Shown here: piece by piece, positions 16,513 to 23,898 of the stretch
How the letters are laid out: each line of letters begins with the position of its first letter
Position numbering within the stretch: position 1 is the first letter of the stretch
Program-made: the position numbers and the translations under genes
Notes under the pieces: generated by a model
Databases searched by the model: none
What the model was told of the DNA's origin: nothing
The model's input: only the letters and a program-made list of their open reading frames with translations
Assembly: GCA_004346645.1 (NCBI GenBank)
Contig: SMDA01000001.1
Location: forward strand, 248,001-312,000
Reading direction: 5' to 3'
Length of the DNA: 64,000 nt
Origin: Gulbenkiania mobilis
Lineage (GTDB): Bacteria > Pseudomonadota > Gammaproteobacteria > Burkholderiales > Chromobacteriaceae

Positions 16513-17268
16513 ATGGCAACCATCGACTTCAATACCGTTCCCTCCGGCGTGACGCTGAACGAGGAACGCGCGCAATACCTCAGCGACCGTGCCGCCGAAA
16601 CGGCCACCGCCTTCTCCCGCAAGGTTGAGAAGCTGCAAAACACGGTCATGGACGCCCGGAACAACTACACCCGGGAAGCCGAAGAATTCATCACCTCCGC
16701 CTCGCCGGAGGATCGCGCCACCGCTCGCGCCTTCGCCAAGAAGAACGCCGCAAACAAGGCCGCGAACATCCACCGCCAACTCATCGCCAGTTCCGAAGCG
16801 GAACGCGCCGCCATGCTCAAGGGCCTGCAAGCCTACGCCGCGGAAGCCGCCGCAATCCAAGCCGTGTACACCTCGCCCGCGACGATGCTGGGCCGTGTCG
16901 CCTTGGGCGAAGCTCGCCGCACTCACCTGATGCAGCAGCTCGAAGGCGCTGGCCCGGTCGAACTCGAAACCGCCGCCCGGACCGCGATCATGACCGGGGA
17001 CATGGTGCTTGGCGCTGCCATCGCCACCGTGATCGACCGCCGCCCGAAGGATCGCCGCCCGTTCGCCGTGCAGGCCTTGGCCGAACGGATGCTGGGCGAG
17101 GTCTGGAAGCGCATGACCGCGAAGCTCGAAGGCGTCCAGCTCGCCTACAAGTCCGCCGTTGCGGCTGACCGCGAGTTTGTCCGCGGCAAGGCGGACGGGA
17201 TCACCAACCTGTCGCTGGCCCTGTCCCGTCAGGCGATTGCCGAAGCCGAAGATGAAAGCGAGGCCTGA
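16513..17268 (+). CDS. Helical protein of unknown function in the element
   Basis: A 251-residue, almost wholly alpha-helical, alanine-rich soluble protein without cysteine or recognisable motif. Its long amphipathic stretches (ETATAFSRKVEKLQNTVMDA) look coiled-coil-like. It is the first gene after the second 29-bp repeat, so it probably heads a separate transcript with the small genes behind it. Satellites often encode capsid-remodelling or scaffold-like proteins at such a position; nothing in the sequence proves that. The single TTGGCCGAA inside it lacks the GG of the host repeat. Confidence 0.65.
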   Translation: MATIDFNTVPSGVTLNEERAQYLSDRAAETATAFSRKVEKLQNTVMDARNNYTREAEEFITSASPEDRATARAFAKKNAANKAANIHRQLIASSEAERAAMLKGLQAYAAEAAAIQAVYTSPATMLGRVALGEARRTHLMQQLEGAGPVELETAARTAIMTGDMVLGAAIATVIDRRPKDRRPFAVQALAERMLGEVWKRMTAKLEGVQLAYKSAVAADREFVRGKADGITNLSLALSRQAIAEAEDESEA

Positions 17269-17270
17269 GC

Positions 17271-17522
17271 ATGAGCCTCAACAACATGACGCATGACGAC
17301 CTGAAAAAGCTCATTTCGGAGGCCGTCCGGGAAACCCTCGTGCAGATGGGGGCCGATCCCTCGAACCCGATTGAGATGCAACGCGACTTCCAACACCTGC
17401 GCCAATGGCGGACGGCGGGCGAGGACCTCCGGGCCAAGGGCATGTTTGCCCTCCTGAGCATCTTCATCACCGGGGCCGTGGCGCTGTTCCTCGTGGGCCT
17501 CCGGGACTACTTCGGGAAGTGA
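17271..17522 (+). CDS. Small single-membrane-span protein of the element
   Basis: An 83-residue protein starting 2 bp after the previous stop. An N-terminal soluble helix (MTHDDLKKLISEAVRETLVQ) and a segment QMGADPSNPIEMQRDFQHLR precede one hydrophobic span (MFALLSIFITGAVALFLVGL, residues about 58-77). Similar small phage proteins pair an MQRDxxHLRxWR-like motif with a C-terminal span (compare DUF6127, tentatively). A holin-like role is possible but unproven. Confidence 0.6.
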   Translation: MSLNNMTHDDLKKLISEAVRETLVQMGADPSNPIEMQRDFQHLRQWRTAGEDLRAKGMFALLSIFITGAVALFLVGLRDYFGK

Positions 17523-17531
17523 CCGGCGGCG

Positions 17532-17720
17532 ATGGAAGCGAAGGCGAAACCCGCCCGCCGCCCGGCCCGTCCGCGGGCCGGAGCCAATGCCCGGTTCTTC
17601 CGTGACGATGACCCGCGCGTGAAGGTCCGCCGCTGCCTGATGTGTGGCGGCGACTTCTGGAGCGCCCACGCCGGAAACCGCATGTGTGCGGCCTGTATCG
17701 AGAAGGCCCGCGAACTTTGA
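17532..17720 (+). CDS. Small four-cysteine zinc-ribbon protein
   Basis: A 62-residue protein with a very basic N-terminus (KAKPARRPARPRAGA) and CLMCGG...CAACIEK, two CxxC pairs 15 residues apart that should bind one zinc. Such small ribbons occur in phages and satellites as DNA-binding or transcription factors. The ribosome site is weak (GGCGGCG). Confidence 0.6.
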   Translation: MEAKAKPARRPARPRAGANARFFRDDDPRVKVRRCLMCGGDFWSAHAGNRMCAACIEKAREL

Positions 17721-17741
17721 ACAACCAGAGGAGAACCGATC

Positions 17742-17912
17742 ATGACCGGCTCAGTACCGAACGTGAAGAAGGCGAAAGCCACCCATGAGCAGCGCCAGCA
17801 AGTGCGCGATGCGAACGTGGCCGCGATGAAGCGCGGGACCGTCGCAACGCAGCTTCAAGGCTTCATCAATCACGCCTACAAGCGCCCGAACGCGAAGCCG
17901 CGCGGGCGCTGA
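17742..17912 (+). CDS. 56-residue basic protein of unknown function
   Basis: The ATG at 17742 follows AGAGGAGAACC and the frame ends at TGA 17910-17912. The product is strongly basic, starting MTGSVPNVKKAKATHEQ and ending RPNAKPRGR. Good ribosome site and tight spacing to the previous gene support it as real. Unrecognised. Confidence 0.5.
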   Translation: MTGSVPNVKKAKATHEQRQQVRDANVAAMKRGTVATQLQGFINHAYKRPNAKPRGR

Positions 17913-17920
17913 CCGAGTTC

Positions 17921-18000
17921 AGCCCCGGGCCGGAAGCTGCCCAACCTCACGCACCAGCCTCGCCCCTCACGAGGCGCGGGCAGCGGAAAGCTCCGGGGCT
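17921..18000. other. Nested three-helix hairpin between convergent genes
   Basis: Three collinear stems: AGCCCCGG/CCGGGGCT (17921-17928 with 17993-18000), GCTGCCC/GGGCAGC (17936-17942 with 17978-17984) and GCCTCG/CGAGGC (17957-17962 with 17970-17975). Purine-rich internal loops separate them. There is no clear T-run. It could be a terminator-like RNA, a structured RNA or a packaging-site element. It separates the plus-strand genes from the minus-strand restriction-modification pair. Confidence 0.55.
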
Positions 18001-18013
18001 GTCCCCAGTGCAA

Positions 18014-19246
18014 TCACCCCGGCCAGCTCGCGGAAACGTCATACTCAAAAAGCGCCTTGTTAGAGTTTCGCTTTCGGATGATCGTTGACGCAATGCTGTC
18101 GTAACCAAGCATCTGCATCGAGGCAGTCAGGATCGCCGGGGTATCGACCGTGTTCCCGAAGAAGCTGGAATTGCCAACGATGTAATGAAGCTCCGCGCCC
18201 GGCTCCAGTACGTTCGGCAGCGACGACAAGTGCAGATGCATGTCATAGAAATACTTGAGCACGTAGGTCGCCATGAGCTGGGCATTTTTGCCATCGCTTT
18301 CCGCGATGCGTCCGACCGTGTCAGTGAGAATTTCGGGGAGCGCCTTGCCATTCGGCCCCCACTCATTGAGACGGCTTGTGGCGATCCCCCACGTGCCGCC
18401 TATCGCCTTCCAATCCATCTCACCCGCTTCTCGGGCCTCCTCAAGAAACTTCATCCAGTACATGTACGGGCGAAGCTCTCGGATGTAGCTGATCCGGTTC
18501 GGATAGGGAGGCGAGGTCACGACAAGGCCAAAGCGCCGCCCCATTTCCGGGATAGCGCGGGCGTCCACCTCGACAACCTCCCCCCGACCCTGTAGCTGAG
18601 CGCCGCTAGATGCAAGTACGGCATCGAGAATGGCCAAGTACAGGTCTGTCACGTGCTCGACTTCGTGGTGTGTCGTCTCCGACGAAAACGACATGGACAC
18701 GTGATTGAACGCGGCTGCGGATGTCTCGATTACCAGCCGACAGAAGGCGACCCACGCGAGACCGTCTGTTCGATCCTCCGCGGGCTCTCCGAACACCTCG
18801 ACAAGCCCTGTCCGAAGCGCCGCTAGAACCTGGAGCGTACCGGCTGACCACCACCGCTCGATGTTGAACAGGGGCGGGGTCCAATTGTCTTTCTTCATCA
18901 AGGCGGGGACCCGCCCGATAGCCTGTTGGGCACCGTCCTGCACGAAAGCTAAGTGCTCAACCGAGTATGACCGGCACTTCACGTTGCCAAGCCAAATCAA
19001 GAACGGGTTGATGTCGAACGAAAGCGCGGAATTGCCGTGCTCCGCCGCAGTAAGTGTCGTGGTCGCGGTCCCGGAGAACGGATCGAGCACGGCAACATCA
19101 GCGGAGAATCTGGCGATAACTTCCTTCACCAGCTTCACAGAGTAGGCCGGAGTGAGCCGGAGCCAGCCATGGCGTCCAAGCGACTTGTTGTGCTTGAACG
19201 TGAGGTCTGAGCGTTGCTTAACGGATTGGCGAGTGACTTCAAGCAT
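18014..19246 (-). CDS. DNA methyltransferase of a restriction-modification pair
   Basis: A 410-residue amino-methyltransferase (N6-adenine or N4-cytosine). The SAM-binding motif I is VLDPFSGTATTTL (residues 53-65) and the catalytic motif IV is TSPPYPN (residues 244-250), about 190 residues later, so motif I comes first and a long insert that may hold target recognition separates the two. SPPY favours N4-cytosine or beta-like amino-methylation; specificity cannot be read off. The ATG overlaps the end of the endonuclease gene (ATGCTTGA), giving R-then-M translational coupling. It modifies host DNA against the partner nuclease. Confidence 0.88.
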   Translation of the reverse strand: MLEVTRQSVKQRSDLTFKHNKSLGRHGWLRLTPAYSVKLVKEVIARFSADVAVLDPFSGTATTTLTAAEHGNSALSFDINPFLIWLGNVKCRSYSVEHLAFVQDGAQQAIGRVPALMKKDNWTPPLFNIERWWSAGTLQVLAALRTGLVEVFGEPAEDRTDGLAWVAFCRLVIETSAAAFNHVSMSFSSETTHHEVEHVTDLYLAILDAVLASSGAQLQGRGEVVEVDARAIPEMGRRFGLVVTSPPYPNRISYIRELRPYMYWMKFLEEAREAGEMDWKAIGGTWGIATSRLNEWGPNGKALPEILTDTVGRIAESDGKNAQLMATYVLKYFYDMHLHLSSLPNVLEPGAELHYIVGNSSFFGNTVDTPAILTASMQMLGYDSIASTIIRKRNSNKALFEYDVSASWPG

Positions 19247-20030
19247 TCAACAAGGCTTCCAGCGTTTCGTGAACTTCTTTCTGGATCGTGGGCGAGTTGC
19301 GCTTGAAGAAGTCGGCGAGGTCGAAGCCCAAGACATCCTTACAGAAGCCGAATAGGGACACGGTCGATCCACCGTCTGTGCGACCGACCAAAATCCCGCC
19401 CCGGCTGTTTCGGTAGCGAAGGACCAAGTCACCGTCAATCTGCCCGGAGAAGATCGCAAACACCGGCATGTAGCCTTGTGCCCAAGCGACGGCGATGTTG
19501 TCGATGTCGCCGTTTTGCCGCTTGCTGTCCTTGCTCTTGTAACCCTGCCGAACCTCAAACACCGCGCCGTGGGCGGGCATCTCCGCGCCGAGGATTCCGC
19601 AGTATTCGGCCACCCAATCGTTCACCCGCGCCTTCACCGCAGCGTTCGTGATGTCCTCGAACTGGAGGCGTCCATCCAGTGAGAGCGTCTTGTCCTTTCC
19701 GGCGCTCGTCTTGGTCTTGTAGGACCATGCAGCGCTGTTCCTGTCCGAGTAGCCCGTGGAGTCGATGATGACCTCACGAAAGAGGTTTTCGCACCCCTTG
19801 CCGATTTGCCGATACACGGAAGTCATCCCGCCCGCGGCCTTGTGGGCTGCATACATCAGTTCGGAGTTCAGCCCGCACCACGCATAGAAGGGATCGGCAC
19901 CGTACAGGTCAAGGAACTGCGGGAGGGAGACGCCTTCTTCTTTGTTTCCTTGTCCGAACTTCGGCTTGTAACGCTTGCAGACCTTCAACGGGTCCAAAAA
20001 CTTCTTCAACAACTCTTTCTCAGTCGCCAC
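19239..20030 (-). CDS. Probable type II restriction endonuclease
   Basis: A 263-residue protein encoded directly upstream of the methyltransferase and overlapping it by 8 bp. The core AVFEVRQGYKSKDSKRQNGD (E159, K165, K167) followed by a strand-rich segment (MPVFAIFSGQID) resembles a PD-(D/E)xK nuclease, with D90 or D119 as candidate first acidic residue. The GTG at 20030 is preferred over a TTG at 20099 because AGAGGGGA stands 8 nt before it. Gene context makes endonuclease the best call; recognition site and exact family are unknown. The pair is probably anti-phage cargo that also stabilises the element. Confidence 0.75.
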   Translation of the reverse strand: MATEKELLKKFLDPLKVCKRYKPKFGQGNKEEGVSLPQFLDLYGADPFYAWCGLNSELMYAAHKAAGGMTSVYRQIGKGCENLFREVIIDSTGYSDRNSAAWSYKTKTSAGKDKTLSLDGRLQFEDITNAAVKARVNDWVAEYCGILGAEMPAHGAVFEVRQGYKSKDSKRQNGDIDNIAVAWAQGYMPVFAIFSGQIDGDLVLRYRNSRGGILVGRTDGGSTVSLFGFCKDVLGFDLADFFKRNSPTIQKEVHETLEALLNA

Positions 20031-20100
20031 GGACGATCCCCTCTCATTCTTGATCTGAAAACCGTACCATGCAGACGGGCAATCAGAGTTGCAAAGCAAA

Positions 20101-20121
20101 AAGCCGCCTCATGGGCGGCTT
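20101..20121 (-). terminator. Hairpin terminator facing the restriction genes
   Basis: AAGCCGCC/GGCGGCTT with loop TCATG. On the minus strand it is followed by TTTGCTTTG, so it would stop transcripts entering from tRNA-Ser before the endonuclease gene. Confidence 0.55.
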
Positions 20122-20171
20122 CTCATCGTCTCACAGGGCCTTACCCCATCGCATCCCATCACTTCGGGAAA

Positions 20172-20190
20172 GGCGGGTTTTTAGGCGGGT
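20172..20190 (+). promoter_or_regulatory. Tandem GGCGGGT motif, right copy
   Basis: GGCGGGTTTTTAGGCGGGT, 12-bp period, 45 bp inside the right attachment core. It has the same geometry as the left copy in front of the integrase, so it may be an integrase or excisionase arm site. Confidence 0.5.
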
Positions 20191-20234
20191 GTGCCATCAA
20201 AACCCTGCGGAAAGTCCAGTAAAACTTGCAAAAT

Positions 20235-20248
20235 TGGCGGAGAGAGTG
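20235..20248. other. Right attachment site core (tRNA-Ser 3' end)
   Basis: TGGCGGAGAGAGTG on the plus strand is the complement of the tRNA 3' end including CCA. Identical to 8573-8586. Confidence 0.8.
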
Positions 20249-20324
20249 GGATTCGAACCCACGTGCGGCATACGCCGCCCACTGATTTCGAGTCAGGGCC
20301 GTTTAGCCTCTCCGGCATCTCTCC
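20235..20324 (-). tRNA. serU: tRNA-Ser(CGA)
   Basis: A 90-nt class II tRNA with genomically encoded CCA. The acceptor stem GGAGAGA pairs with TCTCTCC, the anticodon loop is CTCGAAA (anticodon CGA, reading UCG), and a long variable arm (GGGCGGCGTATGCCGC) and T-arm (GTGGGTTCGAATCCCAC) are present. Its 3' end is the integration site of the 11.7-kb element and remains intact after insertion. Confidence 0.95.
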
Positions 20325-20342
20325 GCGATCAGTGAGGAGCGC

Positions 20343-20372
20343 AGTATAGCCAAGCCCGTTTGCGGGTGTCAA
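20343..20372 (-). promoter_or_regulatory. Promoter of tRNA-Ser
   Basis: On the minus strand TTGACA (20367-20372), 18 bp, then TATACT (20343-20348), ending 19 bp before the tRNA 5' end. Near-consensus sigma-70. Confidence 0.8.
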
Positions 20373-20446
20373 CGGGGGCGTACGGCGATTGGCGCCGGCG
20401 CGCAGAAGCGGTAGGCTGGGCCAAACGACAAGGACAGGGAGAAACG

Positions 20447-21601
20447 GTGAAGCTTGCCAGTCGCTTGGGGGCGGTTGCGCCCTTTCATGTCATGGCCATC
20501 TTGGAGCGTGCGCGCCAGTTGGAGGCCAATGGGCGGGATGTGATACATCTGGAGGTGGGCGAACCCGACTTCGCCACGCCTCCAACCATCATTGAGGCAG
20601 GGCGGCGTGCCCTGGCTGAAGGACAGGTGTTCTATACGCCTGCACAGGGGATCGCGCCGCTACGCGAGGCGATCGCGGCGCATTATGCCACTGCCCACGG
20701 CGTGCACATCGACCCGCGGCGGATACTGGTGACACCCGGGGCTTCGGCCGGGCTGATGCTGGCGCTGTCGCTGTTCGTTGACGCCGGGCAGTCGGTGCTG
20801 ATGGCCGACCCGACCTACCCCTGCAATCGCCATTTTGTCAGCGTGCTCGGTGGCAGGCCGCAGATCTTGCCGGTCGGCCCGCAGACACGCTTTCAGCCCA
20901 CGGCGGCCATGCTGGCTGCGGCATGGCAGGCAGACACTGCCGGGGCAATGGTTGCCACACCGGGCAATCCCACAGGCACCACGCTCTCGCTGTCCGAGCT
21001 GTCTGCCATGGCCAAGGTATGTCGCAGCCGGGATGGCATGCTGCTGGTGGATGAGATCTATCAGGGGCTGACCTATGGTGTGCCTGCCGAGACGGCGCTG
21101 GCGGTGGCCGACGACATCATCGTGATCAACAGTTTCTCCAAGCTGTTCCAGATGACGGGGTGGCGGTTAGGCTGGGTGGTGGTGCCCGAGGCGTGGGTGG
21201 AGCCGGCTCTGCGTCTGGCGCAGAACCTCTTCCTGTGCCCGCCCGCACCGGCGCAGCATGCCGCGCTGGCCGCCTTCCTGCCCGAGACGCTGGCGCTGGT
21301 GGAAACGCGGCGGCAGATCCTGCAGCGACGGCGCGACTTCCTTCTGGAAGCCCTGCCCGGTCTGGGGTGGCATGTGCCGGTGGTGCCGGACGGAGCCTTC
21401 TATCTGTATGCGGATGTAAGCGCGGTGACCACTGACAGCTTTGCCTACTGTCGGCAGGTGCTGGAAGAGACCGGCGTGGGGCTGACGCCGGGGTGTGATT
21501 TCGGCCAGCACGAGGCCGGCCGTTATCTGCGCGTGGCCTACACGGCCGACGAAGCACGGTTGGCCGAAGCGGTGGCCAGGCTGCGTGCCCTGCAGGGCTG
21601 A
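20447..21601 (+). CDS. Class I/II pyridoxal-phosphate aminotransferase
   Basis: A 384-residue fold-type I aminotransferase with the PLP lysine at K232 (NSFSKLFQMTGWRLG), PGNPTGTTL around N174 and VDEIYQ at 201-206. It resembles aspartate/aromatic or branched-chain-type aminotransferases; the donor and acceptor cannot be fixed. GTG at 20447 is taken as start because GGGAGAAAC precedes it; an ATG at 20360 would overlap the tRNA promoter. A GGTTGGCCGAA copy lies near the 3' end. Confidence 0.88.
   Translation: MKLASRLGAVAPFHVMAILERARQLEANGRDVIHLEVGEPDFATPPTIIEAGRRALAEGQVFYTPAQGIAPLREAIAAHYATAHGVHIDPRRILVTPGASAGLMLALSLFVDAGQSVLMADPTYPCNRHFVSVLGGRPQILPVGPQTRFQPTAAMLAAAWQADTAGAMVATPGNPTGTTLSLSELSAMAKVCRSRDGMLLVDEIYQGLTYGVPAETALAVADDIIVINSFSKLFQMTGWRLGWVVVPEAWVEPALRLAQNLFLCPPAPAQHAALAAFLPETLALVETRRQILQRRRDFLLEALPGLGWHVPVVPDGAFYLYADVSAVTTDSFAYCRQVLEETGVGLTPGCDFGQHEAGRYLRVAYTADEARLAEAVARLRALQG
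21558..21568 (+). repeat. GGTTGGCCGAA uptake-sequence-like repeat
   Basis: Exact 11-mer in the last 50 bp of the aminotransferase gene. Confidence 0.7.
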
Positions 21602-21621
21602 GGCAGCTGTTTGGCCTTCAC

Positions 21622-21644
21622 CCGGCGAGTGTCGTTATCGCCGG
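21622..21644. terminator. Short hairpin between convergent genes
   Basis: CCGGCGA/TCGCCGG with a 9-nt loop, between the aminotransferase stop and the barstar-like gene. No T-run, so termination is only probable. Confidence 0.35.
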
Positions 21645-21646
21645 TA

Positions 21647-21919
21647 TCAGTGGTGGATGTCCAGCGTGATGTCACCCCGTTCCTTGGCCACCATGCTGAG
21701 GATTTCCAGAACGGTGGTGTAGAGGTCGGCACCCAGCGCGGCCCGGGCAGCATCCGTGTTGCGCCAGACGATCTCGAAGGGTTCATCGATCTCGTTGAGC
21801 AGGCCGTCGTACAGGGCGTCTAGGTTTTCGGTGGCGTCTTCAGGCAAGTCCAGTTGCGCGACTAGGGCATTGTAGAGGTCGTCCAAGCGTTCAACGCGCT
21901 GGATCAGGCACGATTTCAT
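21647..21919 (-). CDS. Barstar-family (ribonuclease inhibitor-like) protein
   Basis: A 90-residue protein whose LDDLYNALVAQLDLPEDATE, then NLDALYDGL and FEIVW match the barstar fold, including the helix that docks into barnase. Start ATG at 21919 follows GGGAG. No barnase-type ribonuclease is encoded nearby, which is usual for chromosomal YhcO/barstar-like proteins of proteobacteria, so its partner is unknown. It lies 67 bp downstream of murI on the same strand. Confidence 0.8.
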   Translation of the reverse strand: MKSCLIQRVERLDDLYNALVAQLDLPEDATENLDALYDGLLNEIDEPFEIVWRNTDAARAALGADLYTTVLEILSMVAKERGDITLDIHH

Positions 21920-21986
21920 GAGGTCTCCCACCGTTTTCGGTCTTGTCTTTCGCCAGCATAGCGCAGAGCCTGCCACCTTTTAAGCT

Positions 21987-22760
21987 TTACAGTAAAAGCC
22001 GCTCTACGGCGTAACGCTCTCCCACCAGGGCCGCGAGCCCGCGCGCCATGGGAGCGGTGTCTTCGGCGGTGGTCAGGAAACGATACCGCACCGGGCACAG
22101 ACTGGGCTGGGCCTGTTCCAGCAGGTGTGCCACTTGGCGCGCCACCGCTGCCGCCGGGTCGTGCAGGCTGACGTTGGGCCCTGCGGTGGCCGCAACCAGT
22201 GGAGCCAGGAAGGGATAGTGGGTGCAGCCCAGCACGATGTGGTCCACGCCCTGTTCCACGATCGGCCGCACCGCCGCCTGCACCCGGGCATGGGCCTCGG
22301 TGCTGCATAGATCGCCGCTCTCCACCTGTTCCACCCAGCCCTCGCCTGGACGGGCGACGACTTCCACATCTTGGGCGAAACGGGACAGCAGCGACTGGAA
22401 GCGGTCGCTGGCCAGCGTGGCCGGCGTTGCCAGCACACCGATGCGTCCACGGCGGCTGGCGGCGGCGGCCGGCTTGATGGCCGGCTCCACCCCCACCACC
22501 GGGATCTTAAGCGCCGCGCGCAGGGCCCCTGCCGCCGCGCTGGTGGCAGTATTGCACGCCACCACAAGGATGCGCGCGCCTTCAGCTTCGAGATGACGGC
22601 CGATGCGCAGCGAGCGCGCGATGATTTCTTCTTCGGTCCGGCTGCCGTAGGGGCAGTAGGCCTGATCGGCCACATAAGTCACCGACCACTGGGGTAGCCG
22701 GTTGACGACCTCGCGCCAGACCGATAGCCCCCCGAGGCCGGAGTCGAACATCGCAATCAT
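21987..22760 (-). CDS. murI: Glutamate racemase
   Basis: Produces D-glutamate for peptidoglycan. A 257-residue protein with FDSGLGGLSV (D6), the two catalytic cysteines C69 (VACNTATSA) and C179 (GCTHYPF), and the usual H181. Only 4 bp separate it from the upstream apbC stop, so the two are probably co-transcribed. Confidence 0.95.
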   Translation of the reverse strand: MIAMFDSGLGGLSVWREVVNRLPQWSVTYVADQAYCPYGSRTEEEIIARSLRIGRHLEAEGARILVVACNTATSAAAGALRAALKIPVVGVEPAIKPAAAASRRGRIGVLATPATLASDRFQSLLSRFAQDVEVVARPGEGWVEQVESGDLCSTEAHARVQAAVRPIVEQGVDHIVLGCTHYPFLAPLVAATAGPNVSLHDPAAAVARQVAHLLEQAQPSLCPVRYRFLTTAEDTAPMARGLAALVGERYAVERLLL

Positions 22761-22764
22761 GATG

Positions 22765-23898
22765 TCAGGTGTTCTGGATGACGATCTTCGGAAACTTGCT
22801 GGAGAAGTCTTGGGCCTTCTCGCCCACCTTGACCGCTACCTTGCGGGCAATGGCCTTGTAGAGCGCGGTTACCTGGCCCCCCGGGTCGGCTACGACCGTG
22901 GGACGGCCTTCATCCACGGCGGTGCGGATGTGGATGTCCAGTGGAAGCGATCCGAGTACCTCGACGCCGAAGTCTGCCGCCATGCGGGCAGCGCCGCCCT
23001 CCCCGAAGATGTGTTCGGCATGGCCGCAGTTGGAACAGATGTGGATGGCCATGTTCTCCACCAGCCCCAGGATTGGCACGCCCACTTTCTGGAACATCGT
23101 CACTCCCTTGCGGGCATCCAGAAGCGCGATGTCCTGCGGGGTGGTGACGATCACGGCGCCGGTGACGGGTACCTTCTGGGCCAGCGTCAGCTGGATGTCG
23201 CCCGTGCCCGGCGGCATGTCGATGACCAGATAGTCGAGGTTGTCCCACAGGGTGTCGTTGAGCAGTTGCTGCAAGGCCTGGCTGACCATCGGGCCACGCC
23301 ACACCATGGCCTGGTCGGTGTCCACCAGATAACCGATCGACATCGTCTGCAAGCCGTGGTTAACCACCGGCTTGAGCTTCTTGCCTTCCACCGTTTCCGG
23401 GCGCTGGCCCTGCAGGCCCAGCATCAGCGGCTGGGAAGGGCCGTAAATGTCTGCATCCAGCACCCCCACCCTGGCGCCTTCGGCAGCCAGTGCCAGCGCC
23501 AGGTTGACGGCCGTCGTCGACTTGCCCACGCCGCCTTTGCCGGACGCCACGGCAATGATGTTCTTCACCCCCGGTAGCAGAGGCACCCCGCGTTGTGCCG
23601 CATGACTGACGATCTCGCTGCGCACCGTTACGTTGGCCGAAGCGACTCCTTCAAGCATACCGAGGTGGCGGGCCACATCGGCCGCTACCATTTCGAACTG
23701 GCTGGCAGCCGGGTAGGGCAGGACGATGTCCAGGCTGACCACGCCCTTGTCGCAGCGCACGTTCTTGACCGACTTCTGACTGACGTAGTCCTTGCCGGTG
23801 TTGGGGTCCACGAGCGAGCGCAGGGCTTCGAGCACGGCCTCCGGCGCCGGTTTGCCCGGGTCGCCGCCTTGGAAAAACTGGGTGATCTTGGAAAACAT
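22765..23898 (-). CDS. apbC: Mrp/NBP35-type iron-sulfur cluster carrier ATPase
   Basis: A 377-residue protein. An N-terminal MIP18/DUF59 domain (residues about 20-95) is followed by a deviant P-loop SGKGGVGKSTTAV (119-131), VLDADIYGPSQP and DMPPGTGD. The CSNC pair (C288, C291) binds the bridging Fe-S cluster at the dimer interface. It carries clusters to apo-proteins in the cytoplasm. AAGGACA precedes the ATG at 23898. It diverges from metG with a 164-bp gap between the starts. A TTGGCCGAA word inside the gene at 23633 lacks one G of the 11-mer. Confidence 0.94.
   Translation of the reverse strand: MFSKITQFFQGGDPGKPAPEAVLEALRSLVDPNTGKDYVSQKSVKNVRCDKGVVSLDIVLPYPAASQFEMVAADVARHLGMLEGVASANVTVRSEIVSHAAQRGVPLLPGVKNIIAVASGKGGVGKSTTAVNLALALAAEGARVGVLDADIYGPSQPLMLGLQGQRPETVEGKKLKPVVNHGLQTMSIGYLVDTDQAMVWRGPMVSQALQQLLNDTLWDNLDYLVIDMPPGTGDIQLTLAQKVPVTGAVIVTTPQDIALLDARKGVTMFQKVGVPILGLVENMAIHICSNCGHAEHIFGEGGAARMAADFGVEVLGSLPLDIHIRTAVDEGRPTVVADPGGQVTALYKAIARKVAVKVGEKAQDFSSKFPKIVIQNT

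Larger units (their letters stand above)
8573..20248. mobile_element. Integrated phage-satellite-like element in tRNA-Ser
   Basis: An 11.7-kb insertion between two copies of TGGCGGAGAGAGTG, the right copy being the 3' end of an intact tRNA-Ser. Gene order on the plus strand: integrase, AlpA, unknown, PrimPol/VapE-type primase-helicase, iteron-like region, recombinase-like protein, small and large terminase subunits, small unknown genes. A restriction-modification pair on the minus strand lies at the right end. Integrase, AlpA and primase-replicase next to terminase is the layout of phage-inducible chromosomal islands and P4-like satellites. There is no capsid, portal, protease, tail or lysis gene, so it cannot be a self-sufficient phage. 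The host's GGTTGGCCGAA repeat is absent from it. Confidence 0.85.

Noticed and set aside
17077..17085. TTGGCCGAA inside the mobile element as a true uptake-like repeat
   Set aside because: It reads CCTTGGCCGAA, in frame as Leu-Ala-Glu, without the GG of the full motif. The same caution applies to the C-preceded copies at 628, 38533, 38617, 38791, 39303 and 42082.
21647..21919. Barstar-like gene as part of a toxin-antitoxin pair
   Set aside because: No ribonuclease gene is adjacent; the neighbours are murI and an aminotransferase.
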